Positions 55,644 to 64,000 of a DNA stretch of 64,000 nucleotides are shown one piece after another. How positions within the stretch are numbered: the stretch's first letter is position 1; each line of letters starts with the position of its first letter. The stretch comes from Rhipicephalus microplus. Taxonomy: Eukaryota > Arthropoda > Arachnida > Ixodida > Ixodidae. The stretch covers positions 76,562,000 to 76,625,999 of the forward strand of contig NC_134700.1 in assembly GCF_043290135.1 (NCBI RefSeq), written 5' to 3'. The translations under genes were made by a program, and so were the position numbers. The notes below the pieces were generated by a model that was given only the letters and a program-made list of their open reading frames with translations, was not told where the DNA came from and did not search any database.

Positions 55644-56544
55644 CCGTCGTAAGATTTCATTGAGGGTTTAAACTTTTTTACTTTGTTGTCAGCGTTTCTG
55701 TGGCATTTTTATTGACCGATGGAAGGCAGTGGTGATTTTTGCCTGAAAAAAAAACATGCTTGTCCTATTAACCAAGCCTTCGTTGTAGCACCCTCATGCA
55801 CGTAATCTATCGTTGAAAGCTTTCTGCTGAACTCTTATATAAGAGTTTTACTGGTGCAAGAACATGTGCGTACAAGTGGTAAACGCACTGTAGCTCAAAG
55901 CGCCGTGCACCACTAAGCTTTTCTGAGTAGATTTATCGACAATCCTCCATTTCATGGTCAACAGATTGAGAAAAACAAATCATATGCACATGAGGTGCGA
56001 AATATGGTACTGAACGAATCGCACAGATGTGCGGACTTTCTACAATCTTTCTCTTTTTTTTTGTAGTATGCAGGCGACAGAGATGTAAACAATAGTTCAG
56101 TCACGCTACAGCAGTGCGTAGCAGGCGGAATACAAGCTAACCACGTACAAACAACACAGCAAAGGCGTGATTTAGTGGGAAAGCGTGAAGAGAGGCAACC
56201 AAGGGCGAGCATCCCTATGGAAGGCAGAATGCGCTAACTCGCGGGTAATGTTAACGTTGCATAGGAGTTGTGCACCGATTCAGTAGACAAGAGCGTAAAT
56301 ATTAACAGTACACTGTAGTGAACGCCTGTTTTATCTGCTGACAATCGGCTCAGACTACACGCAACGAAGCACCGCTGTATTTATACGTATACGCGCCACC
56401 GACCGCCTATCAAAACTTCCGCGAGACGGTGCCGCCACCTATAGCCCAATCTCGGTGCGAAGGCTTCACGAGTTGAGGACGCCTTTCAAAAGGCGCCTTT
56501 ATGACAGGATAAGGGAGGTTTCAGAAATGCACCTTGCTTTTCGT
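55644..56544. other. Unassigned DNA between the transposon and the satellite
   Basis: No gene recognised. 56477-56500 contains a short hairpin, GCCTTTCAAAAGGC, shortly before the satellite begins. Confidence 0.4.
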
Positions 56545-59500
56545 TTAAGAGTACTGAACGCTGGGCGAGTTGGTAAATCATCACTACAAAACTGCGCGAA
56601 AAATCGACAAGAAACAGAGAAGGCACACACACAAGCGCAGACCAAAACTGCCGGGTTAGAAATGGGAAAAGTAACACATGGAAAAGAGCCCATACAACTA
56701 GTAATATAACTTAAGAGTACTGAACGCTGGGCGAGTTGGTAAATCATCACTACAAAACTGCGCGAAAAATCGACAAGAAACAGAGAAGGCACACACACAA
56801 GCGCAGACCAAAACTGCCGGGTTAGAAATGGGAAAAGTAACACATGGAAAAGAGCCCATACAACTAGTAATATAACTTAAGAGTACTGAACGCTGGGCGA
56901 GTTGGTAAATCATCACTACAAAACTGCGCGAAAAATCGACAAGAAACAGAGAAGGCACACACACAAGCGCAGACCAAAACTGCCGGGTTAGAAATGGGAA
57001 AAGTAACACATGGAAAAGAGCCCATACAACTAGTAATATAACTTAAGAGTACTGAACGCTGGGCGAGTTGGTAAATCATCACTACAAAACTGCGCGAAAA
57101 ATCGACAAGAAACAGAGAAGGCACACACACAAGCGCAGACCAAAACTGCCGGGTTAGAAATGGGAAAAGTAACACATGGAAAAGAGCCCATACAACTAGT
57201 AATATAACTTAAGAGTACTGAACGCTGGGCGAGTTGGTAAATCATCACTACAAAACTGCGCGAAAAATCGACAAGAAACAGAGAAGGCACACACACAAGC
57301 GCAGACCAAAACTGCCGGGTTAGAAATGGGAAAAGTAACACATGGAAAAGAGCCCATACAACTAGTAATATAACTTAAGAGTACTGAACGCTGGGCGAGT
57401 TGGTAAATCATCACTACAAAACTGCGCGAAAAATCGACAAGAAACAGAGAAGGCACACACACAAGCGCAGACCAAAACTGCCGGGTTAGAAATGGGAAAA
57501 GTAACACATGGAAAAGAGCCCATACAACTAGTAATATAACTTAAGAGTACTGAACGCTGGGCGAGTTGGTAAATCATCACTACAAAACTGCGCGAAAAAT
57601 CGACAAGAAACAGAGAAGGCACACACACAAGCGCAGACCAAAACTGCCGGGTTAGAAATGGGAAAAGTAACACATGGAAAAGAGCCCATACAACTAGTAA
57701 TATAACTTAAGAGTACTGAACGCTGGGCGAGTTGGTAAATCATCACTACAAAACTGCGCGAAAAATCGACAAGAAACAGAGAAGGCACACACACAAGCGC
57801 AGACCAAAACTGCCGGGTTAGAAATGGGAAAAGTAACACATGGAAAAGAGCCCATACAACTAGTAATATAACTTAAGAGTACTGAACGCTGGGCGAGTTG
57901 GTAAATCATCACTACAAAACTGCGCGAAAAATCGACAAGAAACAGAGAAGGCACACACACAAGCGCAGACCAAAACTGCCGGGTTAGAAATGGGAAAAGT
58001 AACACATGGAAAAGAGCCCATACAACTAGTAATATAACTTAAGAGTACTGAACGCTGGGCGAGTTGGTAAATCATCACTACAAAACTGCGCGAAAAATCG
58101 ACAAGAAACAGAGAAGGCACACACACAAGCGCAGACCAAAACTGCCGGTTTAGAAATGGGAAAAGTAACACATGGAAAAGAGCCCATACAACTAGTAATA
58201 TAACTTAAGAGTACTGAACGCTGGGCGAGTTGGTAAATCATCACTACAAAACTGCGCGAAAAATCGACAAGAAACAGAGAAGGCACACACACAAGCGCAG
58301 ACCAAAACTGCCGGGTTAGAAATGGGAAAAGTAACACATGGAAAAGAGCCCATACAACTAGTAATATAACTTAAGAGTACTGAACGCTGGGCGAGTTGGT
58401 AAATCATCACTACAAAACTGCGCGAAAAATCGACAAGAAACAGAGAAGGCACACACACAAGCGCAGACCAAAACTGCCGGGTTAGAAATGGGAAAAGTAA
58501 CACATGGAAAAGAGCCCATACAACTAGTAATATAACTTAAGAGTACTGAACGCTGGGCGAGTTGGTAAATCATCACTACAAAACTGCGCGAAAAATCGAC
58601 AAGAAACAGAGAAGGCACACACACAAGCGCAGACCAAAACTGCCGGGTTAGAAATGGGAAAAGTAACACATGGAAAAGAGCCCATACAACTAGTAATATA
58701 ACTTAAGAGTACTGAACGCTGGGCGAGTTGGTAAATCATCACTACAAAACTGCGCGAAAAATCGACAAGAAACAGAGAAGGCACACACACAAGCGCAGAC
58801 CAAAACTGCCGGGTTAGAAATGGGAAAAGTAACACATGGAAAAGAGCCCATACAACTAGTAATATAACTTAAGAGTACTGAACGCTGGGCGAGTTGGTAA
58901 ATCATCACTACAAAACTGCGCGAAAAATCGACAAGAAACAGAGAAGGCACACACACAAGCGCAGACCAAAACTGCCGGGTTAGAAATGGGAAAAGTAACA
59001 CATGGAAAAGAGCCCATACAACTAGTAATATAACTTAAGAGTACTGAACGCTGGGCGAGTTGGTAAATCATCACTACAAAACTGCGCGAAAAATCGACAA
59101 GAAACAGAGAAGGCACACACACAAGCGCAGACCAAAACTGCCGGGTTAGAAATGGGAAAAGTAACACATGGAAAAGAGCCCATACAACTAGTAATATAAC
59201 TTAAGAGTACTGAACGCTGGGCGAGTTGGTAAATCATCACTACAAAACTGCGCGAAAAATCGACAAGAAACAGAGAAGGCACACACACAAGCGCAGACCA
59301 AAACTGCCGGGTTAGAAATGGGAAAAGTAACACATGGAAAAGAGCCCATACAACTAGTAATATAACTTAAGAGTACTGAACGCTGGGCGAGTTGGTAAAT
59401 CATCACTACAAAACTGCGCGAAAAATCGACAAGAAACAGAGAAGGCACACACACAAGCGCAGACCAAAACTGCCGGGTTAGAAATGGGAAAAGTAACACA

Positions 59501-59789
59501 TGGAAAAGAGCCCATACAACTAGTAATATAACTTAAGAGTACTGAACGCTGGGCGAGTTGGTAAATCATCACTACAAAACTGCGCGAAAAATCGACAAGA
59601 AACAGAGAAGGCACACACACAAGCGCAGACCAAAACTGCCGGGTTAGAAATGGGAAAAGTAACACATGGAAAAGAGCCCATACAACTAGTAATATAACTT
59701 AAGAGTACTGAACGCTGGGCGAGTTGGTAAATCATCACTACAAAACTGCGCGAAAAATCGACAAGAAACAGAGAAGGCACACACACAAG
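56545..59789 (-). repeat. 166-bp satellite array, left orientation, about 19.5 copies
   Basis: Units begin TTAAGAGTACTGAACGCTGG at 56545, 56711 and every 166 bases to 59699; the last is cut after 91 bases. All copies appear identical except one G-to-T change at about 58149. The repeated 103-codon frames are artefacts: 166 is not a multiple of 3, so each frame simply reads two units until the same stop. Orientation is opposite to the right array. Confidence 0.97.
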
Positions 59790-62700
59790 TGATGATTTAC
59801 CAACTCGCCCAGCGTTCAGTACTCTTAAGTTATATTACTAGTTGTATGGGCTCTTTTCCATGTGTTACTTTTCCCATTTCTAACCCGGCAGTTTTGGTCT
59901 GCGCTTGTGTGTGTGCCTTCTCTGTTTCTTGTCGATTTTTCGCGCAGTTTTGTAGTGATGATTTACCAACTCGCCCAGCGTTCAGTACTCTTAAGTTATA
60001 TTACTAGTTGTATGGGCTCTTTTCCATGTGTTACTTTTCCCATTTCTAACCCGGCAGTTTTGGTCTGCGCTTGTGTGTGTGCCTTCTCTGTTTCTTGTCG
60101 ATTTTTCGCGCAGTTTTGTAGTGATGATTTACCAACTCGCCCAGCGTTCAGTACTCTTAAGTTATATTACTAGTTGTATGGGCTCTTTTCCATGTGTTAC
60201 TTTTCCCATTTCTAACCCGGCAGTTTTGGTCTGCGCTTGTGTGTGTGCCTTCTCTGTTTCTTGTCGATTTTTCGCGCAGTTTTGTAGTGATGATTTACCA
60301 ACTCGCCCAGCGTTCAGTACTCTTAAGTTATATTACTAGTTGTATGGGCTCTTTTCCATGTGTTACTTTTCCCATTTCTAACCCGGCAGTTTTGGTCTGC
60401 GCTTGTGTGTGTGCCTTCTCTGTTTCTTGTCGATTTTTCGCGCAGTTTTGTAGTGATGATTTACCAACTCGCCCAGCGTTCAGTACTCTTAAGTTATATT
60501 ACTAGTTGTATGGGCTCTTTTCCATGTGTTACTTTTCCCATTTCTAACCCGGCAGTTTTGGTCTGCGCTTGTGTGTGTGCCTTCTCTGTTTCTTGTCGAT
60601 TTTTCGCGCAGTTTTGTAGTGATGATTTACCAACTCGCCCAGCGTTCAGTACTCTTAAGTTATATTACTAGTTGTATGGGCTCTTTTCCATGTGTTACTT
60701 TTCCCATTTCTAACCCGGCAGTTTTGGTCTGCGCTTGTGTGTGTGCCTTCTCTGTTTCTTGTCGATTTTTCGCGCAGTTTTGTAGTGATGATTTACCAAC
60801 TCGCCCAGCGTTCAGTACTCTTAAGTTATATTACTAGTTGTATGGGCTCTTTTCCATGTGTTACTTTTCCCATTTCTAACCCGGCAGTTTTGGTCTGCGC
60901 TTGTGTGTGTGCCTTCTCTGTTTCTTGTCGATTTTTCGCGCAGTTTTGTAGTGATGATTTACCAACTCGCCCAGCGTTCAGTACTCTTAAGTTATATTAC
61001 TAGTTGTATGGGCTCTTTTCCATGTGTTACTTTTCCCATTTCTAACCCGGCAGTTTTGGTCTGCGCTTGTGTGTGTGCCTTCTCTGTTTCTTGTCGATTT
61101 TTCGCGCAGTTTTGTAGTGATGATTTACCAACTCGCCCAGCGTTCAGTACTCTTAAGTTATATTACTAGTTGTATGGGCTCTTTTCCATGTGTTACTTTT
61201 CCCATTTCTAACCCGGCAGTTTTGGTCTGCGCTTGTGTGTGTGCCTTCTCTGTTTCTTGTCGATTTTTCGCGCAGTTTTGTAGTGATGATTTACCAACTC
61301 GCCCAGCGTTCAGTACTCTTAAGTTATATTACTAGTTGTATGGGCTCTTTTCCATGTGTTACTTTTCCCATTTCTAACCCGGCAGTTTTGGTCTGCGCTT
61401 GTGTGTGTGCCTTCTCTGTTTCTTGTCGATTTTTCGCGCAGTTTTGTAGTGATGATTTACCAACTCGCCCAGCGTTCAGTACTCTTAAGTTATATTACTA
61501 GTTGTATGGGCTCTTTTCCATGTGTTATTTTTCCCATTTCTAACCCGGCAGTTTTGGTCTGCGCTTGTGTGTGTGCCTTCTCTGTTTCTTGTCGATTTTT
61601 CGCGCAGTTTTGTAGTGATGATTTACCAACTCGCCCAGCGTTCAGTACTCTTAAGTTATATTACTAGTTGTATGGGCTCTTTTCCATGTGTTACTTTTCC
61701 CATTTCTAACCCGGCAGTTTTGGTCTGCGCTTGTGTGTGTGCCTTCTCTGTTTCTTGTCGATTTTTCGCGCAGTTTTGTAGTGATGATTTACCAACTCGC
61801 CCAGCGTTCAGTACTCTTAAGTTATATTACTAGTTGTATGGGCTCTTTTCCATGTGTTACTTTTCCCATTTCTAACCCGGCAGTTTTGGTCTGCGCTTGT
61901 GTGTGTGCCTTCTCTGTTTCTTGTCGATTTTTCGCGCAGTTTTGTAGTGATGATTTACCAACTCGCCCAGCGTTCAGTACTCTTAAGTTATATTACTAGT
62001 TGTATGGGCTCTTTTCCATGTGTTACTTTTCCCATTTCTAACCCGGCAGTTTTGGTCTGCGCTTGTGTGTGTGCCTTCTCTGTTTCTTGTCGATTTTTCG
62101 CGCAGTTTTGTAGTGATGATTTACCAACTCGCCCAGCGTTCAGTACTCTTAAGTTATATTACTAGTTGTATGGGCTCTTTTCCATGTGTTACTTTTCCCA
62201 TTTCTAACCCGGCAGTTTTGGTCTGCGCTTGTGTGTGTGCCTTCTCTGTTTCTTGTCGATTTTTCGCGCAGTTTTGTAGTGATGATTTACCAACTCGCCC
62301 AGCGTTCAGTACTCTTAAGTTATATTACTAGTTGTATGGGCTCTTTTCCATGTGTTACTTTTCCCATTTCTAACCCGGCAGTTTTGGTCTGCGCTTGTGT
62401 GTGTGCCTTCTCTGTTTCTTGTCGATTTTTCGCGCAGTTTTGTAGTGATGATTTACCAACTCGCCCAGCGTTCAGTACTCTTAAGTTATATTACTAGTTG
62501 TATGGGCTCTTTTCCATGTGTTACTTTTCCCATTTCTAACCCGGCAGTTTTGGTCTGCGCTTGTGTGTGTGCCTTCTCTGTTTCTTGTCGATTTTTCGCG
62601 CAGTTTTGTAGTGATGATTTACCAACTCGCCCAGCGTTCAGTACTCTTAAGTTATATTACTAGTTGTATGGGCTCTTTTCCATGTGTTACTTTTCCCATT

Positions 62701-63109
62701 TCTAACCCGGCAGTTTTGGTCTGCGCTTGTGTGTGTGCCTTCTCTGTTTCTTGTCGATTTTTCGCGCAGTTTTGTAGTGATGATTTACCAACTCGCCCAG
62801 CGTTCAGTACTCTTAAGTTATATTACTAGTTGTATGGGCTCTTTTCCATGTGTTACTTTTCCCATTTCTAACCCGGCAGTTTTGGTCTGCGCTTGTGTGT
62901 GTGCCTTCTCTGTTTCTTGTCGATTTTTCGCGCAGTTTTGTAGTGATGATTTACCAACTCGCCCAGCGTTCAGTACTCTTAAGTTATATTACTAGTTGTA
63001 TGGGCTCTTTTCCATGTGTTACTTTTCCCATTTCTAACCCGGCAGTTTTGGTCTGCGCTTGTGTGTGTGCCTTCTCTGTTTCTTGTCGATTTTTCGCGCA
63101 GTTTTGTAG
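59790..63109 (+). repeat. 166-bp satellite array, right orientation, exactly 20 copies
   Basis: The array starts TGATGATTTACCAACTCGCC at 59790 and ends GCGCAGTTTTGTAG at 63109, which is 20 complete units of the same phase. One C-to-T change is seen at about 61528. The sequence is the inverted complement of the left array, joined with a 2-bp AG microhomology. Confidence 0.97.
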
Positions 63110-64000
63110 TGTAGTGTTGCTTTTCGTATAGATTTGTCATAACTAGCCACAACTTAAGGTTGGTTCATGAATACTGCGGTAAGATGTCCGCGCGATTTCT
63201 ACGGGAAATAAAGTGATGGCAGTGATAATATTCTGGCAGTGTTAGAACAAGATCAACAGTCATTCCGATAGTTGTAAGTGATTAAGATTTTTCGCTGGAC
63301 TCGCACAACAATAATAATAATAATACTAATACTAATAATAATAATAATAATAATATTAATAATAATATTGTAATCACGATTTTGCATGCCCGAAAACCAG
63401 GATATTGTTGAGAGACGCCGCTGAGTACACTGTAACCAAAAATGTACCCAGGTGGGAGGAATTGGGCGTTGATGCTCTCACTCGGCTCCGGTGACCGCAT
63501 TCAAACTGAAGTGTACTAGAGCTTATACATTCGTTTTCCCCCTTTTACTTCGGTGGGTGGCAGACGAAGGAAACCGGAGGAAAATGGGGCCTATTCCCTG
63601 ATTATGCTCCGGTGGCTGCTCCTCAACTGCTCCGATGGATTCTATGTAATTGCTCCCGCGCATCACTCAGTGGCTTTCATTGGCTGTTCGAGGAGTGACA
63701 TAGGCAGCATCGCCGTCGGGCGGCCACCGTTTCCCACAAACCAACATGGCGCAGACCAAGCCAGTGCAGTGAGGATTGTGCGAAGCCTTCAGCCGCGTTC
63801 GGAAAAAGGAAATCGTTCCGTGCGCTTCTTGAATATTACAGGCGAATACAAGGGGAAACGAAGGTTGTCATCGACAGAAGGTTGTTGCAGGAACCTAAAT
63901 TGTGTGATCGTTCCGGCCAGTGAACGACACTTCGTGATCTCGCGAGTGTTGATAAGCCAAACATGTAACTAATTTACCCAGACAAAATATTAGGCTAATT
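63110..64000. other. Unassigned DNA with a TAA microsatellite
   Basis: No gene recognised. A (TAA)n-type microsatellite with interruptions lies at 63308-63369. The open frame at 63553-63972 starts without an ATG and has no domain. 63580-63760 is GC-richer and includes an ATG in good context (CAACATGGCG at about 63745), followed by a stop after seven codons. A promoter or first exon is possible but not supported. Confidence 0.35.
63308..63369. repeat. Interrupted (TAA)n microsatellite
   Basis: About 20 copies of TAA with TAC and ATT interruptions. The Leu-rich minus-strand frame across it is an artefact. Confidence 0.95.

Noticed and set aside
56545..56720. RNA polymerase III promoter in the 166-bp unit
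   Set aside because: TGGGCGAGTTGG fits an A box at 11 of 12 positions, but the only B-box-like sequence (GGGTTAGAAATG) is poor and about 80 bases away, and no tRNA fold is possible.
56545..63109. CRISPR array
   Set aside because: There are no unique spacers between repeats; the whole 166-bp unit repeats, and the context is eukaryotic.
56499..63131. Series of identical 103-codon open frames in the satellite
   Set aside because: The unit is 166 bp, not a multiple of 3, so each frame is simply two units read until the same stop. The repetition reflects the DNA repeat, and there is no sign of coding selection.
63553..63972. 139-codon open frame as a gene
   Set aside because: No ATG at its start, no domain and no splice or promoter evidence.

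Overview
The window looks like repeat-rich nuclear DNA of a hard tick, probably a metastriate (Rhipicephalus, Dermacentor or Hyalomma type). The reasons are a tRNA-headed SINE with a (TCAA)n tail that resembles the tick Ruka family, tick-style RTE, I-type and Penelope-like retroelements, arthropod mariner, Merlin and Harbinger transposase remnants, and no bacterial gene organisation. I find no convincing host protein-coding gene, rRNA or functional tRNA gene. Nearly everything recognisable is a mobile element, and many are nested inside others.

Layout. 0-6 kb: unassigned DNA with two SINE insertions, a microsatellite, a strong hairpin and a THAP-domain remnant. About 6-11.4 kb: a large palindromic DNA element with two head-to-head remnants of a Merlin (IS1595/ISXO2-like) transposase, containing a second TIR element. 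12.2-12.5 kb: another THAP remnant. 12.7-20.8 kb: an old Ty3/Gypsy pol, split by a young 5.15 kb LTR element (14017-19167) with apparently identical 767-bp LTRs. 20.86-25.4 kb: an I-type LINE. 25.4-26.44 kb: a Penelope-like element with a GIY-YIG domain. 26.44-29.25 kb: a 442-bp inverted repeat around expanded TCTA/TCTG repeats that received an RTE LINE. 29.25-30.26 kb: a diverged array of roughly 147-bp units. 32-36.4 kb: MITE-like repeats and decayed LINEs. 36.4-41.2 kb: an I-type LINE tail split by a Mag-type LTR element with 180-bp LTRs. 43.8-44.3 kb: a Harbinger remnant. 45.02-52.93 kb: a gag-protease-only LTR element carrying a SINE inside its gene and a LINE inside one LTR. 53.09-55.64 kb: a mariner-type transposon with an open transposase frame and about 450-bp TIRs. 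56.5-63.1 kb: about 39.5 nearly identical copies of a 166-bp satellite in two opposed arrays.

How the parts relate. The two LTR elements at 14-19 kb and 45-53 kb have related Gag-protease proteins and a similar primer-binding-site-like sequence. One has lost the reverse-transcriptase core but keeps integrase and RNase H in the unusual order protease-integrase-RNase H. The other has lost all of pol. Both would need reverse transcriptase supplied in trans. The LTR, LINE and SINE insertions leave readable target-site duplications, so a relative order of events can be drawn from the sequence alone. Everything here was read by eye: family names come from protein motifs, percent identities were not computed, and edges of decayed elements are approximate.
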